The position numbers and the translations under genes were made by a program. This document shows positions 9,401 through 17,088 of a stretch of 51,320 bases of DNA, piece after piece. Source of the stretch: Spirochaetaceae bacterium (lineage in GTDB: Bacteria > Spirochaetota > Spirochaetia > DSM-27196 > SLAA01); NCBI GenBank assembly GCA_003556605.1, contig PWQX01000148.1, positions 1 to 51,320 on the forward strand, in the 5' to 3' direction. Within the stretch, counting starts at the first letter, position 1; each line of letters starts with the position of its first letter. The notes under the pieces are model-generated. The model made no database searches and had not been told where the DNA came from. It was given only the letters and a program-made list of their open reading frames with translations.

Positions 9401-10607
9401 CTTCGCGGCGGTCGCCTACTACAATCTCGCGATCCTGGAACGGCGCTTCGACCGTTACGAGCAGGCGTATGCGGCGGCTAACGACTCGGTTACCGCGATG
9501 AAACGCCCTACCGGATACATGGCGCTCGGCGGGCTGTATGAACGGCGCCTGGACCGCGAGAAGGCCGAGAGCGCGTATCGGCGTGCGTATCAGCTGGAAC
9601 GCGACGCTCCGCTGTCACGCATGAACCTTGCCGGGCTCTTCAGCCGCTTTGGTGAGCCGGAGCGGGCCGCAGCGTACGCGCGCTCGGTGTATCAAGAAGA
9701 GAAGCGCAGTTGGATGTTTCAGTACGGCATCGATCTGCAACGCCACCGTATGGGCGTGGACCGACAATTGAGCGAGATCTACGCAGATATCGTGGAGCAT
9801 CGTCTGCTGACTCCGGCGGAATCTCTCGCCGGGCTGCTGCGCCTGCGGGGTGAAGCGCTCGCGTATCGGACGCTTGCCCTATACCACGATCTTTCGCACC
9901 GGCGGCGCGCGCACGCCATTGGATTCTCGCTGCTGCGAAGCGGAAACGTAATAGACGGCGGGTTGATGCTGAGACAGGCAACCGACCGGCACGCAGAACT
10001 TGCGGCGCGGTATCTGGACGTTGCCGCGCGCCGCGAGCTTGAGGTAAACCCCGGTTCCGAAGCCGCTTACCGAGCGCAACGTGCGGCGCTCCTCGCGGAT
10101 TCCGAACAGCTGCGTGCTGCCGTCGACGAGCTTGGCTCGAAATGGGAGCGTCGCCGGCGGGCCGATGCACTGCAGACGCTTGTTCGGCTGTACCGCCGCA
10201 GCGGCGATCAGCGAGAGGCCGCCCGCGCGGCGGGCGAGCTGTACCGTTTGAACCCCGCCGCGCTGCGCAACGCCGGCCTACGCTTGCCGGTGGTGTTTGA
10301 CCTTGACCCCGAGCTCTCATCGCAGGAACAGGCGCGGGTGCGCCGCGCCATGCACGCCGCCGGCTTTCAGCCGATGGCCGCAGTCACTGCCGAGGCGTTG
10401 CACCTGCGCTTACACCGCTACGGCGATGACCGGCTGGTCTACGTTCTCGAACTGATGCGGGCACAAGAGTACCCGAACGACCGAGGGCACGATCCCGAGC
10501 GCGGGCGTGAGGTGCTGCGGCGAGGGGTGGTGGACTACGAGTCCAATAGCGCAGGAGCGGCGCGCTCGGCGCGGGCGCTCGCGCAGCAGGTCTTCTCCAC
10601 GCGCTAG
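6417..10607 (+). CDS. Transglutaminase-like membrane protein fused to a long TPR domain
   Basis: A single uninterrupted frame of 1396 residues. The N-terminus has several transmembrane segments (about residues 25-270), then an external region and a transglutaminase-like cysteine protease fold with triad C507 (GYCSYFAHAMALM), H551 (AHAWVEAYLPGLG) and D567 (YDPTSGE). A further membrane helix at ~625-650 precedes a DUF4129-like tail (~660-750). A basic linker and another helix (GLIVIGVLVALIMLAALVA, ~783-803) lead into at least eight tetratricopeptide-like repeats from ~820 to ~1110 and a helical C-terminal region to the end. The first half is the usual third member of MoxR-DUF58-transglutaminase operons; the ~600-residue TPR half is an addition. 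It overlaps the DUF58 gene by 35 bp. A cell-envelope role is likely, with substrate unknown. Confidence 0.85.
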   Translation: MSGASTESLAYSRVTRAAKGVAKCLSAAALPVLRTGAAGFVVLHYRLQLGSAADLPALLAVGLAALTTGRLLAGSRLRAWAAVAAVAALPWVLRGVLSTAFGAWLSWLSAGAFDPVVLQGQGAVGAALRTLPLQVDLVFYPGLPLFYLLAGMSLLVYRRPSAVTGEVGVYAALLALLFWNQAGDEFSLYEHPGMLAVAVAVFVLLELGLLFLTQRAEPARPARVPKRTRGAPPAVDRFALHDTNALLWGVLPVVFIALFAVLGQYRDQALARRGGLLQPTLLSFELSDYLALESEISISAELLALYRAENAELSSAGQHKLLRRFVLSGYSPRRGFYREHEREPDPVPERVQRDAVAYPQPPAEYSRGATVRQDIYLINLDPRALIGLNQPVQSQPLPLGQGGSFAAAYRLASIAPVSAERVPAQTPDASAETVGPERHSYYTEYGDDSRVRRLAEEVTCGAASSAEQLRRIEAHLQNEFYYSRRPGIAADGNQLHHFLFESKRGYCSYFAHAMALMARSLGVPARVVVGFSVVPELELMGFHPVRADMAHAWVEAYLPGLGWMQYDPTSGEVVPGEELDDPAPPERVHLAALVEEIFANESENGLPVTPGAVRELDPVSGLRRLDWMVVLVTALLGIYLVALAVPRGALAVAVRRAGDPRREARLRFRRARSRLQRAGLGWSTGESVREYAERVDKYGHALGPLAEQYLAACFAPRFGGADRQTVRAAEGSFNSAFRSAVGPARRVCALLRPDSVSPARRDSRRGGRERGLDRNGTRGRRSPRGLIVIGVLVALIMLAALVARRIAAEEDAGGRGAAELEMSEYAVDAEQAIRQQHYRHARELLLEGIQHYPNAVRLRLVLGDLYFGRGLYRRALESYREAERINPNSYAALESLAATLGRLNRENEAAGYLERFLKLYPGRPGAISDLGWLYYKTRRTDEGIALLTGALNEHPENRSLHMTLGTLYAGQYEHGAAAESYREAITIAERDGDRLFAAVAYYNLAILERRFDRYEQAYAAANDSVTAMKRPTGYMALGGLYERRLDREKAESAYRRAYQLERDAPLSRMNLAGLFSRFGEPERAAAYARSVYQEEKRSWMFQYGIDLQRHRMGVDRQLSEIYADIVEHRLLTPAESLAGLLRLRGEALAYRTLALYHDLSHRRRAHAIGFSLLRSGNVIDGGLMLRQATDRHAELAARYLDVAARRELEVNPGSEAAYRAQRAALLADSEQLRAAVDELGSKWERRRRADALQTLVRLYRRSGDQREAARAAGELYRLNPAALRNAGLRLPVVFDLDPELSSQEQARVRRAMHAAGFQPMAAVTAEALHLRLHRYGDDRLVYVLELMRAQEYPNDRGHDPERGREVLRRGVVDYESNSAGAARSARALAQQVFSTR

Positions 10608-10618
10608 CCCGCCGGCGC

Positions 10619-11608
10619 CTACCAGGCCACGAGATTGGCGCCGTATGTCAGCCCGGCGCCGAAGCCGATCGTCACGATGAGGTCACCGCGCTCGAGCAAT
10701 TCCTTTGTGTTCATCTCATCGAGCGCAAGCGGGATCGACGCCGCCGAAGTGTTGGCGTACTCATGCATATTGAGATAGAAGCGATCGATCGGGATTCCGA
10801 CCCGCTTAGCCGCCGCCTCAATAATGCGCCTGTTGGCCTGATGCGGCACGAAGTAGCGCACATCTTCGAACCGGAGATTGTTGCGCTCAAGGATCTCAGT
10901 GATGGTGTCCACAACCGCGCGTACGGCGAAGATGTATACGCGGCGCCCGTCCATCTGCAGAGCCAGCTCTGATTCAGGCGTTTGTCCCGGCACGTACGCG
11001 CTGCGCGTACCGCCGCAGGGTCGCATCAGTGCGGTGGCTCCGTTGCCATCCGAACGCAGAATGGAGTCGAGGATGCGGCTCGGGGCCGCGTCGTCGTGCA
11101 CCGGCGAGACGATAACCGCGCCGGCGCCGTCGCCGAACAAGACGCAGGTGTTTCGGTCGGACCAGTTCATGATCTTGCTGTAGACTTCGGTCCCGGCCAC
11201 GAGAACGTGCCGGGCTGAGCCCGAGCGTACAAACGCGCGTGCGGTTTCAAGGGCATACACGAAGCCGGTGCACACCGCCATTACGTCCATCGCTCCGGCC
11301 TTGGTAGCCCCGATGCCGTCTTGAACGACACACGCGGTTGACGGTAAGCCAACGTAATCCGGGGTTGAAGTGGCTACGATCACCAGGTCGAGCTCGCTCG
11401 CGGCCAGACCGGCGGCCTCGAGCGCTTTGCGGGCCGCCGGTATCGCAAGGTCCGAAGCGGCTTCGCTCTCGTCTGCGATATGACGAAACGAGATACCGGT
11501 GTGCGAGTAGATCCACTCATCTGAAGTATCAACAAGCTGCGCGAGCTCGTTGTTCGACATCCGTCGAGGCGGCGCGTACGCGCCTACCGATTGGATAAAT
11601 GCTTCCAC
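10619..11608 (-). CDS. fabH: Beta-ketoacyl-ACP synthase III
   Basis: 329 residues, normal length for FabH, which condenses acetyl-CoA (or another primer) with malonyl-ACP to start fatty-acid synthesis. The thiolase-fold triad is complete: C113 (AVCTGF), H256 (PHQANRR) and N286 (YANTSAA). DSI and GAGAVIVS segments are also typical. The start is a GTG at 11608 with AGGAG 7 nt upstream. The gene is on the opposite strand to the fabD-fabG-fabF group and separated from it by one gene. Its 3' end is only 11 bp from the end of the convergent transglutaminase-TPR gene. Confidence 0.95.
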   Translation of the reverse strand: MEAFIQSVGAYAPPRRMSNNELAQLVDTSDEWIYSHTGISFRHIADESEAASDLAIPAARKALEAAGLAASELDLVIVATSTPDYVGLPSTACVVQDGIGATKAGAMDVMAVCTGFVYALETARAFVRSGSARHVLVAGTEVYSKIMNWSDRNTCVLFGDGAGAVIVSPVHDDAAPSRILDSILRSDGNGATALMRPCGGTRSAYVPGQTPESELALQMDGRRVYIFAVRAVVDTITEILERNNLRFEDVRYFVPHQANRRIIEAAAKRVGIPIDRFYLNMHEYANTSAASIPLALDEMNTKELLERGDLIVTIGFGAGLTYGANLVAW

Positions 11609-11666
11609 TACGGGACTCCTGTTTGTTCGCGATTCTAAGCATGGACCGCGCTGCGGTCAAGCCATC

Positions 11667-12878
11667 TCAGCGAAACAGGTCTAATGTGCGTTCCACCTGA
11701 TCGTTGATACGCTCCAAGTAGGCGTTCATCCCCGATACGGTAGCCCCCTCCGGTGTCGGGCCGGGGAACCTCCGCACTGCTTCCTCCAAAGTGGAAGCAG
11801 TGATGAAGTCGCGGATCGGCCGGGCCGTGGTGTACTCACCGATCGAGCCGAGCAGTATGTAACCGTCGGCAAGCTCACCGAGCGTCAGATCGGCGTAGCC
11901 GTTGCGATAGGCTCCCGCCGGAATTTCCAACTCGCCGAACGGTCCGGAGCCGAGGTCCAGAGCGGTGCGCCGGCGGTCCTGCGAAAGCTCGGCGATCAAC
12001 GTCTCGAGCACGCCGCCGGCCGGATCGGCGGCTCCGGCGGAGCTTTCGTGATCAGGCCAGGGCGAGTGCAGCATTACCGTCGCCGCCTGTTCGCCGATGT
12101 GGTCGTAGACGTAGTTGCCGGCGCGCCCGGTCTCCGCGAAGCCGAGCGAAGCGATTCTCGCGCTGTATGCCCGATCCTCGTAGCGCGTAAAGCCGTGCTC
12201 GAGCGGTGTGAATACCAGTGCCTTGTGTCCCGGGTCGGTAATCTTTCGCTCGATTGCGTCGGCTATCGCCCGATCGGGCAGACCTGCGGCGAACACTTGC
12301 TGCATCTTTGCCGGGTCATGCAAGTCCGGAGGGCCGTGCAGATGGTGATACTCGGGTTGAACGCTCAGACCAACGACGCGTAGTTGGGTTTCACCTGCCG
12401 ACCTATCACGGTTCAAGCGCCAGACAGCCTCAAGCAGGTCGACATACTCGTGATATCCCCACAGTACTTTGCGATTAAACAGCAACCGCTCGGCCTGGGC
12501 GCGGTCGAAGTGCTCGGCAGTAATCAACTCATCGATCTCAGCTTGATCGGCCGACAACAGGTGCACGACCCCGAGATGGTGCACGCCGGCCGCATGCAAG
12601 GACTCGAGCGTCTCCGCGACGAACTCAGCCTGTTCTCGGATGCGTCCGTACTCGCCGAGAAACACTACGCGGCGGGTTTCGAACAGCTCGCTCACGTACT
12701 CAAGCGGATCCTGATGATACTGCTCGAGGTGCTGCCTCAGCGTTGCAAGAAGCTCTTCGCTTACATCGGTACGCTCCAGGCGTGTCTCTGTCCGCCTGAA
12801 CCCGAAAGGGTCGAGAAATACTACCGCTGCGACCGCAATCGCGATGACAAGGAGGACATGCGGATTAGCGCGCGACAT
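11667..12878 (-). CDS. Membrane-anchored ChaN/EreA-like protein of unknown function
   Basis: 403 residues from the ATG at 12878. An N-terminal signal-anchor helix (about residues 7-23) is followed by a soluble domain beginning VVFLGEYGRIREQAEFV, then LLFNRKVLWGYHEYVDLL, EYHHLH and FTPLEHGFTRY. A conserved GE near the start of the domain followed by scattered His/Glu residues resembles the ChaN/Tiki/erythromycin-esterase superfamily, some members of which bind haem or hydrolyse small molecules. I cannot assign a substrate. The start has no Shine-Dalgarno sequence but lies 7 nt after a TATACT hexamer, suggesting a leaderless message. It is divergent from fabD and downstream of it runs fabH on the same strand. 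Confidence 0.55.
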   Translation of the reverse strand: MSRANPHVLLVIAIAVAAVVFLDPFGFRRTETRLERTDVSEELLATLRQHLEQYHQDPLEYVSELFETRRVVFLGEYGRIREQAEFVAETLESLHAAGVHHLGVVHLLSADQAEIDELITAEHFDRAQAERLLFNRKVLWGYHEYVDLLEAVWRLNRDRSAGETQLRVVGLSVQPEYHHLHGPPDLHDPAKMQQVFAAGLPDRAIADAIERKITDPGHKALVFTPLEHGFTRYEDRAYSARIASLGFAETGRAGNYVYDHIGEQAATVMLHSPWPDHESSAGAADPAGGVLETLIAELSQDRRRTALDLGSGPFGELEIPAGAYRNGYADLTLGELADGYILLGSIGEYTTARPIRDFITASTLEEAVRRFPGPTPEGATVSGMNAYLERINDQVERTLDLFR

Positions 12879-12885
12879 CACCGCC

Positions 12886-12891
12886 AGTATA
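12886..12891 (-). promoter_or_regulatory. -10-like hexamer positioned for a leaderless transcript
   Basis: TATACT on the minus strand (five of six consensus bases) ends 7 nt before the ATG at 12878. No convincing -35 box was seen at 16-18 bp. Confidence 0.4.
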
Positions 12892-12923
12892 GCAAAGAAC
12901 TCGATCGCCAATCCAGTGCGGTG

Positions 12924-12952
12924 TTGACACCCCATGGGGCCCATGCTACCGT
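12924..12952 (+). promoter_or_regulatory. Promoter of the fabD-fabG-fabF operon
   Basis: A perfect TTGACA (12924-12929), 17-bp spacer, then TACCGT (12947-12952) preceded by TGC, an extended -10. A leader of about 25 nt contains AGGAGG (12972-12977) 5 nt before the fabD GTG. Confidence 0.6.
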
Positions 12953-12982
12953 TCCTGCCGAGTCTTCGCTCAGGAGGCAGCG

Positions 12983-13939
12983 GTGAAACGTGCTTTTCTT
13001 TTCCCCGGTCAGGGCGCCCAGTATTCCGGAATGGGCAGAGACCTTCATGATCACAGTCAAGCGGTACGCGAGTTGTTCGACTCCGCCTCGGAGGCAACCG
13101 CGATGGACCTGCGGCGGTTGCTGTTTGAGGGGACAGAGGAAGAGCTGAAGTCAACCGACAAGACGCAGATCGCGATTACGCTCGCAAGCCTCGCCGCGGC
13201 GACGGTGCTGGCCGAACGTGGTGTTCAAGCCGACGGGTGCGCCGGGTTTAGCTTGGGTGAGTACGGCGCGCTTGTGCGAGCCGGCGTGCTGGCTGCTGAA
13301 GACGTCTTTGGCGTTGTTCGCCGCCGCGGCGACTGCATGGAGCGAGCAAGCCGGGAGCTGGAGCGGCGCTACGGTGGGGTGGCCGGTATGGCCGCGATCG
13401 TGGGGCTGTCGTTTCAGCAGGTGCGCGAAACCCTGCAGGAGCACGGATTTGAGCGCGTGTTCCCGGCTATTTGGAATAGCCCGGTGCAGACGGCAATCGG
13501 CGGGGCCGGCGAAGAGTTTGAGCGCGCGCAAAGCATCCTCAAAGAGGCCGGAGCGAGACGTGTGATTCCGCTGAAGGTCTCCGCACCGTTCCACACGCCG
13601 CTGATGGATTCCGCACGGGCGGAGTTTGAAGGGTATCTGGAAACGGTGCGCTTCGCCGAGCCGGTGGCGCCGGTTTACTCCAACGTCTCAGGCGCACGCA
13701 TTTCCACGGGTGACGAAGCGCGCCGGCTGTGTGTACAGCAGGTGGTGTCTCCTGTGGTCTGGGTTGATGAGCAGCGCAGCGTTGTCGCCGACGGCTACGA
13801 TGAATTGCTGGAGGTCGGGCCCGGCACGGTCTTGGGCGGGTTGTGGAAGGCCTTCGCGAAGGTCGAGAGCGGTATAATGATTGAATGTCGGCCTGCGGGC
13901 ACAATAGACGACATCGACGCGGTAGCGGCGGAGTCGTGA
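12983..13939 (+). CDS. fabD: Malonyl-CoA:ACP transacylase
   Basis: 318 residues, standard FabD length. FabD moves malonyl groups from CoA to acyl carrier protein. Visible: FLFPGQGAQY at the N-terminus, nucleophile S90 in GFSLGEYGAL, and catalytic H204 in SAPFHTPLM. The start is a GTG with AGGAGG 5 nt upstream; there is a TTGACA-type promoter just before it. First gene of a fabD-fabG-fabF operon; 23 bp separate it from fabG. Confidence 0.96.
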   Translation: MKRAFLFPGQGAQYSGMGRDLHDHSQAVRELFDSASEATAMDLRRLLFEGTEEELKSTDKTQIAITLASLAAATVLAERGVQADGCAGFSLGEYGALVRAGVLAAEDVFGVVRRRGDCMERASRELERRYGGVAGMAAIVGLSFQQVRETLQEHGFERVFPAIWNSPVQTAIGGAGEEFERAQSILKEAGARRVIPLKVSAPFHTPLMDSARAEFEGYLETVRFAEPVAPVYSNVSGARISTGDEARRLCVQQVVSPVVWVDEQRSVVADGYDELLEVGPGTVLGGLWKAFAKVESGIMIECRPAGTIDDIDAVAAES

Positions 13940-13962
13940 TACCAACGGGGAGGTAACAAACA

Positions 13963-14703
13963 ATGCTACAAGGACGAAAGGCGCTGATCACAGGAGGGTC
14001 GCGCGGTATCGGCCGCGAGATTGTTCTGAAATTGCTCCGCAACGGCGCTTCGGTCTATTATATCGACTTGAATCCCGGAGACTCGCTTGACGAGTTCAAA
14101 GAGCTTGCCGAACAGCACGGCCTGGCGGTGGTGTACAAAGAAGGAAACGTCGCCGATGAGTCCACCATCACCACAGTGGTTGAGGAAATCCTCGCGGAGG
14201 CCGAAGGGATCGATATTCTCGTCAATAACGCCGGTATTACCCGCGACGGGTTGATTTTTCGCATGAGCTCCAAAGACTGGACCGACGTGCTGAACATCAA
14301 TCTCAACAGCGCGTTTTATATCTCAAAGGTGGTAGCTCATCACATGGTCAAGCGGCGTGCCGGCAGCATCGTCAACATCGCCTCGATCGTGGGCGTTATC
14401 GGCAACGCCGGTCAGACGAATTATTCCGCGTCAAAGGCCGGCATGATCGGGCTCACCAAGAGCTTGGCGCGTGAGGTTGCGGCTCGCAACGTTCGGGTAA
14501 ATGCGGTTGCGCCGGGCTTCATTGATACCGTCATGACCCAGAAGCTCAACCAGGAGCAGCGAGAAGCGCTCACCCGCCAGATCCCGATGGGGCGTATTGG
14601 CGAGCCGGAGGAAGTAGCGAAAGTGGTGTTGTTTCTCGCCTCGGATCTTTCCTCGTATCTGACCGGGCAGGTCATTCACATCACCGGCGGCATGGGTATG
14701 TAG
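13963..14703 (+). CDS. fabG: 3-oxoacyl-ACP reductase
   Basis: 246 residues, a classical short-chain dehydrogenase. FabG reduces 3-oxoacyl-ACP with NADPH in fatty-acid elongation. The nucleotide-binding motif is TGGSRGIG (10-17); NNAG is at 88-91; the catalytic set is N113, S141, Y154 and K158 (YSASK). The C-terminus ends in LTGQVIHITGGMGM, as FabG does. GGGGAGG lies about 9 nt before the ATG. It sits between fabD and fabF with very short spacers, which supports the fatty-acid role over other SDR functions. Confidence 0.95.
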   Translation: MLQGRKALITGGSRGIGREIVLKLLRNGASVYYIDLNPGDSLDEFKELAEQHGLAVVYKEGNVADESTITTVVEEILAEAEGIDILVNNAGITRDGLIFRMSSKDWTDVLNINLNSAFYISKVVAHHMVKRRAGSIVNIASIVGVIGNAGQTNYSASKAGMIGLTKSLAREVAARNVRVNAVAPGFIDTVMTQKLNQEQREALTRQIPMGRIGEPEEVAKVVLFLASDLSSYLTGQVIHITGGMGM

Positions 14704-14707
14704 CCTT

Positions 14708-15967
14708 ATGAGACAAAGAGCTGATGCAGAACGAGTAGTGATAACCGGGCTCGGCGCGGTCACCCCAATCGGCAATACCGTCGATGAGTTCTGGAACGCG
14801 ATTCGTTCCGGCAAGAGCGGTGTTGGGCCGATAACGAAGTTCGACGCTTCGCAGTTCACGACCAGGATCGCGGCTGAGGTCAAGAACTTCGACCCGCTCA
14901 CCTACATGGACCGGCGCGATGCGCGCAAAATGGACAATTTCTCGCAGTTCGCGGTAGCGGCCGCAGTGGAAGCGGCTCGCGACGCCGGTCTCACCGACGG
15001 GGGGGTCGACCCCGAGCGCTTAGGATGTATTCTGGGTATCGGTATCGGCGGCTTCGAGACAATCGAGAGCTCGTACTACAACCTCATACAGAAGGGGCCG
15101 TCGCGGGTCGCGCCGATGACGATCCCGAAGCTGATTGCGAATATCGCGCCCGGCAATATCGCGATTCTGCTGAACGCGCAGGGGCCGTGCTACTCGCTGG
15201 TTACCGCGTGCGCTTCCGGAACCGACGCACTCGGCGACGCCGCCCGGCTGTTGCGCGCCGGTGAGTTAGACGTGGTGATCAGCGGTGGGGTCGAGGCCTG
15301 TATCACTCAACTGGGCGTGGCCGGATTCAACGTGATTCAGGCGCTCAGCACCGGTTACAACGACAGACCGGAGGTCGCTTCGCGCCCGTTCGACAAAGAC
15401 CGCGACGGTTTCGTGCTCGGCGAGGGCGCAGGCGTCATCGTGCTCGAGCGGCTCGGCCATGCGAGAAAGCGCGGCGCGCCCATCTACGCCGAGCTGGTAG
15501 GTTACGGAATCACCTGCGACGCTAATCACCTTACCGCTCCGCACCCTGAGGGCATCGGCGCGATCAGGGCAATGCGCATGGCGCTCACCGACGGCGGGCT
15601 GGCCCCGGAAGAGGTTGACTACGTCAACGCGCACGGAACCTCTACACCTATGAACGACCCAATTGAGACCATGGCGATTAAGCAGGTGTTCGGGGAGCAC
15701 GCCTACCGCTTGAAGGTATCGTCAACCAAGTCGATGACCGGGCACTGTATCGGCGCCGCCGGCGGCGTTGAGGCGCTCGCGTGTGTGCTTGCGATCCGGG
15801 ATCAGTTTTTTCCTCCCACTACTAACCTCAACGAGCCGGACCCCGAGTGCGACCTGGATTACGTCGCGAACACCGGTGTCCCCGGCGAAGTTCGCGTTAC
15901 GATCTCGAACTCGCTTGGGTTCGGCGGGCACAACGGCGTTGTCGCGATCGCGCAGTATCGGGAATAA
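14708..15967 (+). CDS. fabF: Beta-ketoacyl-ACP synthase II
   Basis: 419 residues, standard KAS II. It elongates acyl-ACP by condensation with malonyl-ACP. The Cys-His-His triad is present: C168 (TACASGTD), H309 (NAHGTSTP) and H346 (MTGHCIGAAGG). The gene starts 4 bp after the fabG stop. acpP, which often lies between fabG and fabF, is absent. A run of seven G at 14999-15005 lies within codons for DGGVD and is a possible slippage point. A second, divergent fabF paralogue lies at 41183-42427. Confidence 0.95.
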   Translation: MRQRADAERVVITGLGAVTPIGNTVDEFWNAIRSGKSGVGPITKFDASQFTTRIAAEVKNFDPLTYMDRRDARKMDNFSQFAVAAAVEAARDAGLTDGGVDPERLGCILGIGIGGFETIESSYYNLIQKGPSRVAPMTIPKLIANIAPGNIAILLNAQGPCYSLVTACASGTDALGDAARLLRAGELDVVISGGVEACITQLGVAGFNVIQALSTGYNDRPEVASRPFDKDRDGFVLGEGAGVIVLERLGHARKRGAPIYAELVGYGITCDANHLTAPHPEGIGAIRAMRMALTDGGLAPEEVDYVNAHGTSTPMNDPIETMAIKQVFGEHAYRLKVSSTKSMTGHCIGAAGGVEALACVLAIRDQFFPPTTNLNEPDPECDLDYVANTGVPGEVRVTISNSLGFGGHNGVVAIAQYRE

Positions 15968-16048
15968 TAGTCAAATACGCGGACGCCTCCTCGCTATGCG
16001 GAGCAGGCGATTGTGAGGGCGAGACGGATTCGGAGGGCAGGAACGTAG

Positions 16049-16073
16049 GACGGGCAGGCGGCACCTGCCCGTC
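16049..16073. terminator. Perfect hairpin between fabF and rubredoxin
   Basis: GACGGGCAGG pairs with CCTGCCCGTC around a 5-nt loop, in the gap between two convergent genes. There is no U-tract on either side, so it may be a weak or factor-assisted bidirectional terminator. Confidence 0.5.
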
Positions 16074-16090
16074 GGAGCTCGGTACGGGTA

Positions 16091-16252
16091 TTATTCCTCG
16101 ACCGAGAACTCGTCTTTCGGAGCCCCGCAGACCGGGCAAACCCAATCTTCCGGGAGGTCTTCAAAGGTGGTGCCGGAAGGGATGCTGCCGTCCGGATCGC
16201 CTTCGTCAGGATCGTAGATGTACCCGCATACGTCACATACGTACTTCTTCAT
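16091..16252 (-). CDS. Rubredoxin
   Basis: A 53-residue protein: one-iron electron carrier with Fe(Cys)4. It begins [19 protein letters not shown] and has the second knuckle [13 protein letters not shown]. Ligands are C6, C9, C39 and C42; the conserved aromatic core (Y4, Y11, Y13, F30, W37) is present. Length and spacing are textbook. Rubredoxins deliver electrons in oxygen and peroxide detoxification of anaerobes or to alkane hydroxylases in aerobes. It lies 46 bp downstream of a TPR gene on the same strand. No rubrerythrin or oxygen-reductase partner is adjacent. Confidence 0.97.
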   Translation of the reverse strand: MKKYVCDVCGYIYDPDEGDPDGSIPSGTTFEDLPEDWVCPVCGAPKDEFSVEE

Positions 16253-16298
16253 TGTTCACTACCCTTTGAGCGAGTGTATTTTTTCGGATGCCGGCCGC

Positions 16299-16979
16299 CT
16301 AGGGCCACTGTACATCCGTTAGAAGCGTAAGCTTGGTCTTGGAGCGCTCATCAGTAGGGTTGATCTCGAGCGCTCGGCGGAAGCTCGCGATCGCCGCGGT
16401 GTTGTCGTGCAGCCCGTACTGAACTACCCCGAGCATGTAGTGCACCTCGGCAAACTCCGAGTTCTCTGATACAAGCTCTTCAAGTAACGGCAATGCCTCG
16501 GCAAACTGCTTGTGCTTGATCTTCAACTGCGCAAGGTAGAAGTTCGCGATCAACGATTCTTTGGACCGGCTTCGAAACCGCTCAAAACCGGCGCCCGCTT
16601 CCTCGTCACGCCCGAGAAACAGATTAATCAAGCCGACGAAGTAACTCGCCATCGCGTGGCTCTGACTCTTAGTCTCAATCACCGAGTTGAAGGCCTCTAA
16701 GGCGTTCTCCAGCCGCCCCATGCGGTAGTAACACACACCGAGCTTGTAGTAGGCGATACCAAACTGCGGGTTGATAGACGTTGCCTTTGAGTAAGTTAAA
16801 ACGGCGGTTTCTAAATCACCAAGCGAGTAGTAGACGTTTCCAAGCAGCAGCAGGAGAAAGGTTTCTTCCGGGTATTGCTCGGAAAGCTGCTGGAAAGCGG
16901 TCTTCGCCGCGTCCCACTCGCCGGCCAAGTAATGCGTCATGGCTTGGTTGTAGGCAGGATCCGACTGGTTCAAAGCCAT
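16299..16979 (-). CDS. Tetratricopeptide-repeat protein
   Basis: 226 residues, almost entirely TPR units from about residue 5 to 220 (for example LLLGNVYYSLGDLETAVLTY, AYYKLGVCYYRMGRLENALE and HYMLGVVQYGLHDNTAAIAS). No signal peptide or membrane helix is visible, so it is probably a cytoplasmic scaffold or adaptor with no predicted enzymatic activity. The ATG at 16979 has AAGGAG 8 nt upstream. It likely shares a transcript with the downstream rubredoxin gene. Specific partner unknown. Confidence 0.85.
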   Translation of the reverse strand: MALNQSDPAYNQAMTHYLAGEWDAAKTAFQQLSEQYPEETFLLLLLGNVYYSLGDLETAVLTYSKATSINPQFGIAYYKLGVCYYRMGRLENALEAFNSVIETKSQSHAMASYFVGLINLFLGRDEEAGAGFERFRSRSKESLIANFYLAQLKIKHKQFAEALPLLEELVSENSEFAEVHYMLGVVQYGLHDNTAAIASFRRALEINPTDERSKTKLTLLTDVQWP

Positions 16980-17028
16980 ATGTTCTGCTCCTTGTTGGTA
17001 ACGAATTACAGCGGTATTCGTGCGTAGG

Positions 17029-17057
17029 AGTGTACTATGCAATCTTGCTGAACGCAA
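17029..17057 (-). promoter_or_regulatory. Candidate promoter of the TPR-rubredoxin unit
   Basis: On the minus strand: TTGCGT (17057-17052), 17-bp spacer, TACACT (17034-17029). Overlapping it is a short hairpin TCTTGC-gttca-GCAAGA that could end fumC transcription. Confidence 0.4.
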
Positions 17058-17088
17058 GACGCGCGCGCTCGCGTTGCCTTTGCCGCTG

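Noticed and set aside
6417-10607. Transglutaminase and TPR parts as two separate genes
   Set aside because: The frame is continuous, and I saw no internal ribosome site and start combination that convinced me at the junction near residues 770-820; kept as one fusion.
13873-13878. Perfect TATAAT inside fabD as a promoter for fabG
   Set aside because: No -35 box at 16-18 bp and fabG is close to fabD; a chance match is more likely.
15968-16090. Small gene between fabF and rubredoxin on the plus strand
   Set aside because: The frame overlapping the hairpin has no motif or ribosome site and runs antisense into rubredoxin.
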